Notes: generated by a model not told the origin, from the sequence alone. A DNA stretch of 64,000 nt from Crassaminicella profunda (GCF_019884785.1 NZ_CP082326.1:1047355-1111354); one strand, 5' to 3'; positions 18,638 to 27,673 are shown, counted from the stretch's first letter. Program-made: numbers and translations.

Positions 18638-20137
18638 ATGAGTAAACAAAAGGAACAATGGGGCAGTAGATGGGGATTTATTGCTGCATCTATGGGAATG
18701 GCCATAGGGACAGGAAATATATGGAGATTTCCAAGGGTGGCAGCGTCTAATGGGGGAGGTCCATTTTTGATTGCTTGGACCGTTGCATTATTTGTCTGGG
18801 CTATTCCATTACTGATGGGTGAGATGGTAATGGGGAGAAAAACAGGACTTGGTACTATAGGCGCATTTCGTGATTTTGTAGGACAAAAATTTGCATGGAT
18901 GGGTACGTGGATTGCAGCAATATGTTTGGCAATTATGTTTTATTATTCAGTGGTTATGGGTTGGTGTATGAAGTATTTTACATTGGCTGTTTCAGGGGCA
19001 TTTAAACCTGGAATGGGAACGGAAGCTACGGAGGCTATATGGAATACCTTTACGACTACCCCATCACAGACAATATTTTTTCATCTTATTGCAATGATTA
19101 TTGCAGGAACGATTATTTACAAGGGGATCAATGAAGGCATTGAAAAAGCTAGCAAAATTATGATTCCAACTTTATTTTTATTATTAGTTTTTGCAGTAAT
19201 AAGATCTGTAACACTACCAGGTGCTACAAAGGGGCTGGAATACTTATTTAGTCCAAAGCTTTATATGCTTAAAAATCCTAAAATTTGGCTTGAAGCATTT
19301 ACCCAAGCTGCATGGTCAACTGGAGCTGGATGGGGTTTCATTATTACTTATGCAGTATATACAAAGAAGAAAGAAGATATTGCAGCAAATTGTATGATTA
19401 TGGGCTTTGGAAATAATGTAGGTTCTTTAATCGCAGGCCTTACAATACTTCCTGCTATATTTGCTTTATCTCCAAGTCAAGAATTTGTTAATCAAGCAAT
19501 TACTTCAGGCAATACGGGACTTGCATTTATTTATTTAGCACAGCTATTTCCAACAATGCCAGCAGGAAGAATTCTTGCAGCAATCTTTTTCTTAGCCATG
19601 TCTATTGCGGCCCTTTCATCACTCCTTCCAATGATAGAGGTAGGGGTAAGAAATTTAATGGATATGGGAATGACTCGAAAAAAAGCCACCCTGATAATAA
19701 TTATTGGAGGATTTATATTTGGAATACCTTCTGCTTATAGTTTGGACTTTTTAAATAATCAAGATTTTGTATTAGGAATTGGATTATTGGTAAGTGGGTT
19801 ATTTGTAGCATTTGCTCTTATAAAATATGGTTTAGAGGACATTAGAAATAAAGTAATTAATACAGAATGGTCTGATTTAAGAATAGGAAAATGGTGGAGT
19901 ATATGTGTGAAATTGTTTCCTTTATTTTTCGTAACTCTTACGGGCTGGTGGATGTGGCAAGCTGTAGGATGGTATCCTAATAACTGGTGGAATCCATTTG
20001 AAGTATATAGTCCTGGAACAATATTATTCCAAGTTGCTTTTTGGATTTTCATAGGGCTGTTAACGAATAATCTATTGGCGAATAAAATTGGACAAGGTAG
20101 AGATATTACGGAGCTCTCTTTAGGAAAGGAGAAATAA
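18638..20137 (+). CDS. NSS/SNF family Na+-dependent amino-acid symporter
   Basis: 499 residues with 11-12 membrane segments. The N-terminus has the family signature WGSRWGFIAASMGMAIGTGN and NIWRFPRVAASNGGGPF, which builds the substrate and sodium sites of LeuT-like transporters. ATG 18638 follows AAAGGAGG; the earlier in-frame ATG at 18611 would read through that site. The next gene, two bases on, encodes a tiny membrane subunit as in MetPS-type transporters. The T-box specifier predicts proline as the transported amino acid; methionine (as for MetPS) is the main alternative. Confidence 0.95.
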   Translation: MSKQKEQWGSRWGFIAASMGMAIGTGNIWRFPRVAASNGGGPFLIAWTVALFVWAIPLLMGEMVMGRKTGLGTIGAFRDFVGQKFAWMGTWIAAICLAIMFYYSVVMGWCMKYFTLAVSGAFKPGMGTEATEAIWNTFTTTPSQTIFFHLIAMIIAGTIIYKGINEGIEKASKIMIPTLFLLLVFAVIRSVTLPGATKGLEYLFSPKLYMLKNPKIWLEAFTQAAWSTGAGWGFIITYAVYTKKKEDIAANCMIMGFGNNVGSLIAGLTILPAIFALSPSQEFVNQAITSGNTGLAFIYLAQLFPTMPAGRILAAIFFLAMSIAALSSLLPMIEVGVRNLMDMGMTRKKATLIIIIGGFIFGIPSAYSLDFLNNQDFVLGIGLLVSGLFVAFALIKYGLEDIRNKVINTEWSDLRIGKWWSICVKLFPLFFVTLTGWWMWQAVGWYPNNWWNPFEVYSPGTILFQVAFWIFIGLLTNNLLANKIGQGRDITELSLGKEK

Positions 20138-20138
20138 T

Positions 20139-20240
20139 ATGTCAGGAACATCTATTTTTATGATGAGTATAACGTTAGGGTTTTATTTTATTGGATTTAT
20201 TTTATTGCTCAATAAAGTCTTTAAATCAGAGAATAGTTAA
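20139..20240 (+). CDS. MetS-like small subunit of the NSS transporter
   Basis: A 33-residue peptide with a single membrane helix (SIFMMSITLGFYFIGFILL) and a short charged tail. It begins one base after the transporter stop codon, with AAAGGAG 6 bases upstream of ATG 20139. Small subunits of this kind (MetS in Corynebacterium) are required by some NSS transporters. The gene is easily missed because of its size; position and shape are the evidence. Confidence 0.8.
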   Translation: MSGTSIFMMSITLGFYFIGFILLLNKVFKSENS

Positions 20241-20259
20241 TCTTAGGAACTGATGAAAG

Positions 20260-20286
20260 GAGATATGCCATGCATATCTCTTTTTT
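20260..20286 (+). terminator. Terminator of the NSS transporter operon
   Basis: GAGATATGC and GCATATCTC form a 9-bp stem with a 3-base loop, followed by six T. Confidence 0.85.
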
Positions 20287-20363
20287 AGATACAATAGTAT
20301 ACATATTTCATGCAAGAAAGAGAAAAATAAAATAAAGTAGATTCCTTTTGAGGTGATAAATGT

Positions 20364-21596
20364 ATGCTGTTTGAAGGAGTAAATATATATAATAAAATAT
20401 ATGACTATCCTTTTGAAAAGGTAAAGAAAATAGGTGTTGCAGGGACAAATGGGAAAACTACAACAGCTAAGATGATTTGCCATATATTGAGGGATGCGGG
20501 AGTACCTGTGGGATTTATTAGTAAAGATGAAATAAGTATGAATGAAGAAAAAACAGAAGGGGATTTTAAAAATTCCAATATAGAAAAACTTTTCAAGATT
20601 TTTGATAGAATGATTAAAATGAAGGTAGAAATTGTTGTTATAGAAGTGGATGACTGGTGTTTTGAGACAAGTATTCTACAAGGTATAAATTTTGATATGA
20701 TTGTATACACAAGCATAGAAATTGATCATATAAAAAATACTGAGGAAATAAAAAAATATATGGAGGGACAAAAGAGCCTGTTAAATTATTTGTTAGATAA
20801 TGGTATAGTCATTGTTAATACAGATGATAAAAGTAATTTGAAGCTATTAGAAAATATAAAAAATAGATTAATTATTACTTATGGACTTTCTTCTAGAGCT
20901 ACCATTACAGCATCTAGTATAGATATTGTCCCCATTAAATTTAACTGTTGTATACAACGGGGGATTACCCCTTTAAATGATATGGATATTGAACCTATGG
21001 AATTTCCTATTGCAATGAATTTCATTGGAAGGCATAATGTTTATAATACTTTAGCAGCTGTTAGTGCAGCACTTATATATGGTGTTTTGCCAGAAAACAT
21101 TATAAAAGCAGTTAGAAATTTAAAAAGAATAAAAAGAAGAATGTATAAAATTGATCATCATAAATATCAAATTATAGATGACAGGTGTCATAATCCATCT
21201 AGCTTTGAAGCTGTGTTTGAAGCTATTCAAAGTGTTGATTATGAAAGTTTATATATTGTAAATGCAATCATAGGGAATAAAGGAATAGAAATAAACAAAA
21301 GGAATGCTAAGATTATTTCTAATTGGGTAAATGGGTTAAAATCTGCTAAGCTTATTACAACTTGTAGTACGGATGTAGTAGATAAAAAAGATGTGGTTTT
21401 AGAAGATGAAAGAGACGTGTTTCATCAAGTTCTTAAAGAAAATGAAATCTTATTTGATCATAAAAATCAGTTAAAAGATGCACTCTATATAGCTTTATCA
21501 AATGCGGCAAGGAATGATTTAATTTTACTTTTAGGAAGTAGTGGAATGGATGAAGGCGAAAATTTAATAAGAAAGCTTTTAAAAGAGAAAAAATAA
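20364..21596 (+). CDS. Mur ligase family protein of unknown substrate
   Basis: 410 residues. The P-loop IGVAGTNGKTTTAKMICHIL near 24-43, the central domain with GRHNVYNTLAAVSAAL and the C-terminal domain with IIDDRCHNPSSFEAV give the three-domain Mur ligase fold (ATP-dependent amide ligation). It is shorter and more divergent than MurE or FolC, and resembles the ligase half of cyanophycin-synthetase-like enzymes. Neither peptidoglycan genes nor another pathway surround it, so the substrate cannot be named. ATG 20364 follows GAGGTGA. Confidence 0.85.
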   Translation: MLFEGVNIYNKIYDYPFEKVKKIGVAGTNGKTTTAKMICHILRDAGVPVGFISKDEISMNEEKTEGDFKNSNIEKLFKIFDRMIKMKVEIVVIEVDDWCFETSILQGINFDMIVYTSIEIDHIKNTEEIKKYMEGQKSLLNYLLDNGIVIVNTDDKSNLKLLENIKNRLIITYGLSSRATITASSIDIVPIKFNCCIQRGITPLNDMDIEPMEFPIAMNFIGRHNVYNTLAAVSAALIYGVLPENIIKAVRNLKRIKRRMYKIDHHKYQIIDDRCHNPSSFEAVFEAIQSVDYESLYIVNAIIGNKGIEINKRNAKIISNWVNGLKSAKLITTCSTDVVDKKDVVLEDERDVFHQVLKENEILFDHKNQLKDALYIALSNAARNDLILLLGSSGMDEGENLIRKLLKEKK

Positions 21597-21611
21597 TTTT
21601 CTCTTTTTTTT
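21581..21611 (+). terminator. Terminator of the Mur ligase gene
   Basis: AAAAGAGAAAA and TTTTCTCTTTT arms overlap the stop codon and run into an eight-T tract. Confidence 0.8.
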
Positions 21612-21708
21612 ATTTTCGTTAGCATAATCTCGTCCTAGGGTGAATAAATATAGTTGTAGATTAGCCCTGAAAAAGTACATAAGAATCAGGAAGGAGCGTG
21701 GGGGTTAA

Positions 21709-22353
21709 ATGACGGATCAAGTGATTGATACAAATTCAGTATCTGTTGTAGGAGAGATGTATTCACCTTCGGTGTTTAGTCATGAAATGTACGGAGAAGG
21801 GTTTTATACTTTTCAGATAAAAGTCCCTAGATTAAGCGAATATAATGATATATTGCCTGTAACGATTTCAGAACGATTGATGATGGATTTGAATATTGAG
21901 ATAGGAACAACCGTTAAGATCGAGGGGCAATTACGATCATACAACAAATATGTAAATGGGAAGAATAGGCTTATTTTAACTATTTTTGCTCGTGAACTAT
22001 TATTGTGTGAGGAAGAGGAAGTAAAAAATCCAAATCAAATTTTCTTGGATGGTTATATTTGCAAATCTCCTGTATATCGATCAACACCTTTTGGAAGAGA
22101 GATTACAGACATGTTGATTGCTGTTAACAGACCATACAACAAGTCTGACTATATTCCCTGTATTGCCTGGGGAAGAAATGCAAGATTTTCAGAAAAATTA
22201 AAGGTAGGGGACCATATGAAAATATGGGGAAGAGTACAGAGTAGGGAATATCAAAAAAAATTAAGGGACGATAATGTAGAAACAAAAATAGCCTATGAAG
22301 TATCCATATCTAAAATGGAAATCAGTGAAGAGAACAATAAAGAGGCTAAATAA
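21709..22353 (+). CDS. Single-stranded DNA-binding protein-like, two OB folds
   Basis: 214 residues. Two OB-fold-like halves are visible: residues about 9-100 (VVGEMYSPSVFSHEMYGEGFYTFQIKVPRLS, IGTTVKIEGQLRSYNKY) and about 105-200 (IFLDGYICKSPVYRSTPFGREITDMLIAVNRPYN, YIPCIAWGRNA, GDHMKIWGRVQSREY). The second half has the SSB/PriB pattern. A tandem-OB SSB-like protein of this sort is common in clostridia beside the main ssb; its role is not established. ATG 21709 follows AAGGAGCG. Confidence 0.8.
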   Translation: MTDQVIDTNSVSVVGEMYSPSVFSHEMYGEGFYTFQIKVPRLSEYNDILPVTISERLMMDLNIEIGTTVKIEGQLRSYNKYVNGKNRLILTIFARELLLCEEEEVKNPNQIFLDGYICKSPVYRSTPFGREITDMLIAVNRPYNKSDYIPCIAWGRNARFSEKLKVGDHMKIWGRVQSREYQKKLRDDNVETKIAYEVSISKMEISEENNKEAK

Positions 22354-22462
22354 AAAGAAGAATCATGCTTTTTCTGTGTATTGTTAAGTGATAAAATTAC
22401 AGGAGGAGTGTGATTTTTTATGTAGATAGAATTGGGTAAACTACCCAATCCTATCTTTGGAC

Positions 22463-22597
22463 TTAATATCTTCCGAAAAAGCTATCGAATCCCCCACAGA
22501 AACAAAAAATTATTACTAACAATAAAAAGAAAAACAATAAGTTATCATCAAAACCACCAAAAATGCTACCGATACCACCACATTGTTTATCAGCCAA
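22463..22597 (-). CDS. Tiny hydrophobic Cys/Gly protein, TTG start
   Basis: A 44-residue protein: a polar, glycine- and cysteine-containing head (ADKQCGGIGSIFGGFDDN), one hydrophobic helix (LLFFFLLLVIIFCFC) and a short GGFDSFF tail. GGAGGTG lies 9 bases before the TTG at 22597. It is a clear paralogue of the 34-residue gene at 22836-22940, sharing the head, the FFFLLLV-I-FC helix and the gene layout with a downstream hairpin. Such peptides resemble YjcZ-like sporulation proteins; that link is an inference. Confidence 0.7.
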   Translation of the reverse strand: MADKQCGGIGSIFGGFDDNLLFFFLLLVIIFCFCGGFDSFFGRY

Positions 22598-22835
22598 AAG
22601 AATGCACCTCCTTTAGTAGGTTATTAAGTATCATATTTTTTATCTTAAATATTTAATATGTTTACTAATAAAATATGCATGAACCATCATATGTGTTACA
22701 AATGATGATAAATAATAAAAGACCAATATAAATATTGGCCTATGGTGTTAGAAAGGGCTGATTTTTATTAGAGATGTTTTGGAAAAAAATGATTATGTAT
22801 AGAGAATTGGGAAAAATCCCAATTCCTTTACTGAA

Positions 22836-22940
22836 TTAGCATCTTCTATAGCCACCATAACAATTACAGAAGATAACGACTAATAATAAGAAGAAAAATA
22901 ATAATTCGTCTCCACAACCACCACATTGTCTATCAGCCAT
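22836..22940 (-). CDS. Tiny hydrophobic Cys-rich protein
   Basis: A 34-residue protein with head ADRQCGGCGDE, one membrane-length helix (LLFFFLLLVVIFCNC) and tail YGGYRRC, giving five cysteines. GGAGGTG precedes ATG 22940 by 7 bases. It is a paralogue of the gene at 22463-22597; both are followed on the minus strand by a GC-poor hairpin (22804-22825 here). A spore-coat or spore-membrane role is suspected from size and composition, but not shown. Confidence 0.75.
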   Translation of the reverse strand: MADRQCGGCGDELLFFFLLLVVIFCNCYGGYRRC

Positions 22941-23128
22941 GTATGTGCACCTCCTTTTCTATTATGTATAACTTATGGTTTGTAAAGCTCTTCATTTATT
23001 TTTCTCTTAATATAAAGTATGCTAGATGCAGGACATGTGTTACATGATAAAATGTATAATCTGCATGGTTTACGGAATATAAGAAAAAATAGTATAATAA
23101 GGGTAAATGCAAAATAGGAGTGAAGAAA

Positions 23129-23269
23129 ATGAATTATTGGGTGATTGGAGGAACAATATTTTTTGTTATACTCATTAGCATACAATATTCTCTTAATAAG
23201 ATCATTGTATTATTAAAAGAAATCAAAGAAATATTGTATAGATTGGATGTAAAAGATAGGCTTAAGTGA
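23129..23269 (+). CDS. Single-helix membrane microprotein
   Basis: 46 residues: an N-terminal membrane helix (about 3-18, VIGGTIFFVILISI) followed by an amphipathic, charged helix (KIIVLLKEIKEILYRLDVKDRLK). TAGGAGTGA stands 7 bases before ATG 23129. No family recognised. It lies between the tiny cysteine proteins on the other strand and the PfkB kinase. Confidence 0.55.
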   Translation: MNYWVIGGTIFFVILISIQYSLNKIIVLLKEIKEILYRLDVKDRLK

Positions 23270-23382
23270 GGAATTTCTACAAAAAAACAAAAAAATCTTT
23301 GCAAATAAGCTCATTTGTGTTTATAATAGATGTGTGTCTTTTGCATATTAAGGAAATCGTTAAAGAGTAAGAAGGGGATATA

Positions 23383-24321
23383 ATGATTACTACAGTTACC
23401 TTAAACCCTGCCATTGATCGGGCATATGTTATTAATGACTTTAAACCAAATAAGAAATATCATTTAGATGTAGATGAAGTAAAAATTACTGCTGGTGGTA
23501 AGGGGCTAAATGTAGCAAGAGTAGCTGCTATTTTAGGAGAAAAAGTAAATGCCACAGGATTACTTGGAGGATACTCTGGTAAATTTATCCAAGAAGAATT
23601 GGATAAGCTGCATATAAGCACATCTTTTGTACGAATTAATGAGTCTTCTAGAATATTTACTGCTATTGTAGATCCGCTCAATAATACAGAAACAATTGTA
23701 GCAGAAAAAGGACCTGTAGTAACCAAAAAAGAACTTAATGCATTTGTAAAAGAGTTTGTGAAAATTTTAAAATATAGTGAAATAATTGTTGCAGCAGGGT
23801 CTGTGCCGAAGGGACTTCCTAAGACGATCTATGGAGATATGGTAAAGATTGCAGAGGATAATAATGTAAAGATGATTATTGATGCCAGCGGAAGTTATTT
23901 AGAGGAAGCTATAAAAGCAAGGCCTTTCATGATTAAGCCAAATCTTGAAGAACTAGAAGAACTAGTAGGTTATAAACTGGATAGTGAACATAAAATTATC
24001 TTTGAATGCAAACATATTTGCAAACAAGGTATTGAAGTGGTAGGAATTTCTATGGGAGCTGAAGGTGCAATTTTTGTTACAAAAGATGGGGCGTATAAGG
24101 TATGTGCACCAAAAGTAGATCCAATCAATTCAGTAGGATGTGGAGATGCATTTGTAGCAGGATTTGCTGTAGCTATTTATAAAAAAAATAATTTAGAAAA
24201 AGCCTTTAAAAAGGCTGTAGCCGCTGGGACTGCCAATGTGATTGAGGAAAAAATCGGTTATATCGATGTAGAACATATGGAAAAATTTTATAATGAGGTA
24301 AAGGTGATAAAGTTGGACTAA
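23383..24321 (+). CDS. PfkB-family sugar-phosphate kinase, probable 1-phosphofructokinase
   Basis: 312 residues. MITTVTLNPAIDRAYV at the start, GGKGLNVARVAAILG near 40, KPNLEELEELVG near 185 and NSVGCGDAFVAGFA near 250 (catalytic Asp in GCGDAF) are the PfkB signatures of the 1-phosphofructokinase/tagatose-6-phosphate kinase branch. There is no PTS gene beside it, so the sugar phosphate cannot be fixed from context; FruK is the likeliest. The gene is monocistronic with a strong terminator. Confidence 0.9.
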   Translation: MITTVTLNPAIDRAYVINDFKPNKKYHLDVDEVKITAGGKGLNVARVAAILGEKVNATGLLGGYSGKFIQEELDKLHISTSFVRINESSRIFTAIVDPLNNTETIVAEKGPVVTKKELNAFVKEFVKILKYSEIIVAAGSVPKGLPKTIYGDMVKIAEDNNVKMIIDASGSYLEEAIKARPFMIKPNLEELEELVGYKLDSEHKIIFECKHICKQGIEVVGISMGAEGAIFVTKDGAYKVCAPKVDPINSVGCGDAFVAGFAVAIYKKNNLEKAFKKAVAAGTANVIEEKIGYIDVEHMEKFYNEVKVIKLD

Positions 24322-24338
24322 TGTACCAACTTTTTTTT
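24309..24338 (+). terminator. Terminator of the PfkB kinase gene
   Basis: AAGTTGG and CCAACTT arms around a 9-base loop, followed by eight T; the stem overlaps the stop codon. Confidence 0.9.
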
Positions 24339-24379
24339 ATGATATAATCATAGTGAATATAATAATAAGGATGATGATG

Positions 24380-26155
24380 ATGAACCTTACGAATATTGTT
24401 TTGAGTGTTCAGAATATTGCTAAAGCTATAGAAAGTGTGATTAAGGTAGATGTGACCATTGTAGATAACGATTTTAATAGAATCGCGGCAACTGGACGGT
24501 ATAAAAATCATATTGGTGAAAAAGTAAATAGACATTCTGTCTTTGGTTTTGCATTGAAGCAAGGAGAAAGTTTTATTATTGAGAATCCTAGAAATCATGA
24601 AGCTTGCCTTAAATGTGAAAATATAAAAGAATGTAAAGAATATGCAGAAGTTTGTTGTCCTATTAAAGTAAATAATGAGATCATTGGGGTCATAGGACTT
24701 ATTGCTTTTGAAGAAAAGCAGAGGGCAGCTATTGTAGATAACAAAAAAAATCTTATGGAATTCTTAAATAGGATGGCAGATTTGATTGCTTCAAAGTTAT
24801 TAGAAAAAGAAAAAACAGAAAGAATGAAACTTTTGGCAAGAGAATTAGAAACGGTACTTCATTCTGTAGATAGAGGGATTATTGCAGTGGATGAGTTTGG
24901 GTTAGTACTCCATTATAATAGAAAAGCTGCCCAATTATTTAAAATAAACGAAAACGAAGTATTTCATATGAATATAAAAAAATTGTTAGGAGATTTTGAT
25001 TTAAGTAGCTTTATTACGAAGCGGTTTCCTATAAAAAATAGGGAATTTAGTTATAAAAGGAATGGATATGATTTTAGAGGTGTATTTGATGCAAATCCTA
25101 TTTTAGCAGGGAAAAAGACCTTTGGATTTGTTTTTACCTTTAGCAAGATTTCTGAGGTGCTAAGTGTAGTAAATGACATTGCTACGAGGACAATGGCAAC
25201 AAGTTTTGACCATATTATAGGAAATAGTGACTGCCTAAAAAAAGTAAAATATGCAGCTAAAAGAGCTGCAAAATCAACTTCAACCGTCTTAATTCAAGGG
25301 GAGAGTGGAACAGGTAAAGAACTATTTGCTAGAGCGATACATTTTTATAGTGATCGATCAAAAGAACCCTTCATTCCTATAAATTGTGCAGCTATTCCTG
25401 AACAATTGTTAGAGAGTGAGCTTTTTGGATATGAGGAAGGTGCTTTTACGGGATGCAAAAAAGGTGGAAAAGCTGGTAAATTTGAGTTAGCCCATAAGGG
25501 AACGTTATTTTTAGATGAAATCGGAGATATGCCAATCCATCTTCAAACAAAACTTTTAAGAGTGCTACAAGAATATGTGATTGAAAAGGTTGGAGGAAAA
25601 GATTTTATACCTATAGATGTTAGAATTATTGCAGCAACAAATAAAAAATTAGAAGAACAAGTATTAGAAGGTGCATTTAGAGAAGATTTGTTCTATCGTT
25701 TAAATGTCATTCCATTAAATATCCCACCCCTAAGACAGCGGAGAGAAGATATAGAGGTTTTAGTAGAATATTTACTTGAAAAATGTAATAGAAAGTTAGG
25801 GAAGAATATTTTACAAATTGATGAGGTTGCATTAAAAATACTTATGAACTATAAGTGGTCTGGTAATGTAAGAGAACTTGAGAATACTATTGAATATGCT
25901 GTAAATATGTGTAGTGGGAATAGGATTACAGCACAAGATTTGCCAAACAGACTAAGAAATAAAGAAACAAATTTGAAAGAGAAAGACTTTGAAAGAATTG
26001 TTCCTATTAAGGAATTAGAAAGAATAGAAATTAAAAAGGCTTTAGATTATTTTGGAAATACCAAGCAAGCTATAACAAAAGCAGCTAAAGCTTTAGGAAT
26101 GAGCAGAGCAACTCTTTATAGAAAATTAAAAGAGCATGGGATCAAACAGTCTTAA
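24380..26155 (+). CDS. Sigma-54 activator, probable regulator of the cysteine desulfidase
   Basis: About 591 residues. The N-terminus is a GAF-like sensor with a cysteine cluster (EACLKCENIKECKEYAEVCCP near 70-90), which could bind metal or sense thiols. A PAS region follows (LHSVDRGIIAVDEFGLVLHYNRKAAQLF), then AAA+ with GESGTGKELF, GAFTGC (alanine of the usual GAFTGA replaced by cysteine) and TLFLDEIGD, and a Fis helix-turn-helix at the end. Four in-frame ATG codons follow AAGG; the last one (24380) has the best spacing. The next gene has a sigma-54 promoter, so this is its likely activator. Confidence 0.93.
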   Translation: MNLTNIVLSVQNIAKAIESVIKVDVTIVDNDFNRIAATGRYKNHIGEKVNRHSVFGFALKQGESFIIENPRNHEACLKCENIKECKEYAEVCCPIKVNNEIIGVIGLIAFEEKQRAAIVDNKKNLMEFLNRMADLIASKLLEKEKTERMKLLARELETVLHSVDRGIIAVDEFGLVLHYNRKAAQLFKINENEVFHMNIKKLLGDFDLSSFITKRFPIKNREFSYKRNGYDFRGVFDANPILAGKKTFGFVFTFSKISEVLSVVNDIATRTMATSFDHIIGNSDCLKKVKYAAKRAAKSTSTVLIQGESGTGKELFARAIHFYSDRSKEPFIPINCAAIPEQLLESELFGYEEGAFTGCKKGGKAGKFELAHKGTLFLDEIGDMPIHLQTKLLRVLQEYVIEKVGGKDFIPIDVRIIAATNKKLEEQVLEGAFREDLFYRLNVIPLNIPPLRQRREDIEVLVEYLLEKCNRKLGKNILQIDEVALKILMNYKWSGNVRELENTIEYAVNMCSGNRITAQDLPNRLRNKETNLKEKDFERIVPIKELERIEIKKALDYFGNTKQAITKAAKALGMSRATLYRKLKEHGIKQS

Positions 26156-26212
26156 AATGAGAATATATTCTCATTTTAAGACTGTTTTGCGTTTGTTTAT
26201 CTCAAAATGAGA
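26144..26212 (+). promoter_or_regulatory. Inverted repeats between activator and desulfidase gene
   Basis: A 44-bp perfect inverted repeat (arms AAACAGTCTTAAAATGAGAA plus TA, 26144-26187) covers the activator stop codon. A second short dyad, TCTCA-AAA-TGAGA, follows at 26200-26212. Both carry the same TGAGA/TCTCA half-sites. The first may end transcription; both lie 45-100 bp upstream of the sigma-54 promoter and may be activator sites. Confidence 0.55.
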
Positions 26213-26251
26213 AAACAAATTATAAATATATTGGAATTTCAACGTTTATTT

Positions 26252-26268
26252 TTGGCATAAATTTTGCA
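26252..26268 (+). promoter_or_regulatory. Sigma-54 promoter of the cysteine desulfidase gene
   Basis: TTGGCAT-AAATT-TTGCA: the GG at 26254 and GC at 26266 are exactly 12 bp apart, as required for -24/-12 promoters. It lies 42 bp before the start codon. Confidence 0.85.
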
Positions 26269-26309
26269 ATTCTCTCTTTATAGAATCTTAAAAAGAAGGA
26301 GGATTTCCT

Positions 26310-27602
26310 ATGAAATTGAGAAATCTTATTGTTGAAACATTAAAGAGAGAAGTTGTGCCAGCTATGGGATGTACGGAACCAGTGGCAGTAGCATTAGCTT
26401 GTGCAAAGGCAAAAGAATTAATAGCTTTTAATGATATAGAAAAGGCAGAGGTTTATGTGAGTCCTAATATATATAAAAATGGTTTAAGTGTAGGAATTCC
26501 AAATACTAATGAAGTAGGACTTCATATTGCAGCAGCTTTAGGATTTATTGGAGGAAAAAGTGAAAAAGAGTTGCAGGTTTTAGACGGGATCCAAGAAAAG
26601 GATGTTATTTTAGCAAACGAGTTATTAGAAAGTGGAAAATTTATACTAGGAATTAAGGATACGAAAGAAAAAATTTATGTGGAAGTAAAACTATATACAG
26701 ATCAAGGAAGCAGTAAGAGCATTATAAAAGGAAAACATAATCGGTTTACTTATTTGGAAAGGAATGGAGAAGTTGTATTAGCGGAAAAGGACGCTAGTGA
26801 AAAGGGAAAGGATACGATCAATTTATTATATACTTTGAAAATAAATGATCTTATTAAGGAGATAGAAAAAATACCTTATGAAGAAATTGCCTTTATGATG
26901 GAAGGTTTTAAAATGAATGAAGAGATAGCTTTGGAAGGATTAAAGCAAAAGATGGGAATGGGTGTGGGTTTTAGCCTATCTGAAAATATGAAAAAGGGAG
27001 TATTATCGAATGATTTAATGAATTATGCTATGATGCTTACTGCTGCCGCATCAGATGCAAGAATGTCTGGAATCAGTATGTCTGTAATGAGTAGCAATGG
27101 AAGTGGGAATAATGGATTAACGGCAATTCTTCCTATTGTAGCCTATAAAAACAAATTTAAGGTAGAGGATGAAAGGTTAGCAAAAGCATTAGCTATTAGT
27201 CATATTATGAATAGTTATATTAAATATTATATAGGAAGATTATCTGCCCTTTGTGGTTGTGGTGTTGCAGCAGCAACAGGTGCAAGTGTGGCTATTGCCT
27301 GGCTAATGGGAGGCAATGATACACAAATAGAAGGTACCATAAAAAATATGCTTGCCAATGTTAGTGGTATGATTTGTGACGGTGCAAAGGTAGGATGTGC
27401 ATTAAAACTTTCTACTTCAGCGGCTACAGCTGTTCAGTCGGCCATCTTGGCATTGAGTAATAATATTGTACCTGCTAAGAATGGCATTGTTGCAGAAACG
27501 GCTGAGGAGACAATAAAAAATTTAGGAACATTATCTAAAGAAGGAATGAGTATCACAGATGATGTTATATTAAAAGTAATGAAAAATATGCAAGCTTCCT
27601 AA
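26310..27602 (+). CDS. cyuA: L-cysteine desulfidase family protein (CyuA/UPF0597)
   Basis: 430 residues. Family members are oxygen-sensitive [4Fe-4S] enzymes that break L-cysteine to pyruvate, ammonia and sulfide. The N-terminal VPAMGCTEPVAVALACAKAKE and C-terminal SALCGCGVAAATGASVAIAWL and GMICDGAKVGCALKLSTSA blocks match the serine-dehydratase-alpha-like fold with conserved cysteines for the cluster. ATG 26310 follows AAGGAGGA. The sigma-54 promoter and adjacent activator indicate inducible cysteine breakdown. Confidence 0.9.
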   Translation: MKLRNLIVETLKREVVPAMGCTEPVAVALACAKAKELIAFNDIEKAEVYVSPNIYKNGLSVGIPNTNEVGLHIAAALGFIGGKSEKELQVLDGIQEKDVILANELLESGKFILGIKDTKEKIYVEVKLYTDQGSSKSIIKGKHNRFTYLERNGEVVLAEKDASEKGKDTINLLYTLKINDLIKEIEKIPYEEIAFMMEGFKMNEEIALEGLKQKMGMGVGFSLSENMKKGVLSNDLMNYAMMLTAAASDARMSGISMSVMSSNGSGNNGLTAILPIVAYKNKFKVEDERLAKALAISHIMNSYIKYYIGRLSALCGCGVAAATGASVAIAWLMGGNDTQIEGTIKNMLANVSGMICDGAKVGCALKLSTSAATAVQSAILALSNNIVPAKNGIVAETAEETIKNLGTLSKEGMSITDDVILKVMKNMQAS

Positions 27603-27644
27603 AACAATAAAAATAAATAAAATTTGATGAAATAGTTATAATAA

Positions 27645-27673
27645 TTGACAAAGCAAAGGATATAGATTAGAAT
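27645..27673 (+). promoter_or_regulatory. Sigma-A type promoter of hpt
   Basis: TTGACA and TAGAAT with a 17-bp spacer, 47 bp before the preferred hpt start. Confidence 0.65.

Noticed and set aside
22432-22656. Plus-strand open frame of 74 codons
   Set aside because: It is the antisense of the tiny Cys/Gly gene at 22463-22597 and has no ribosome site.
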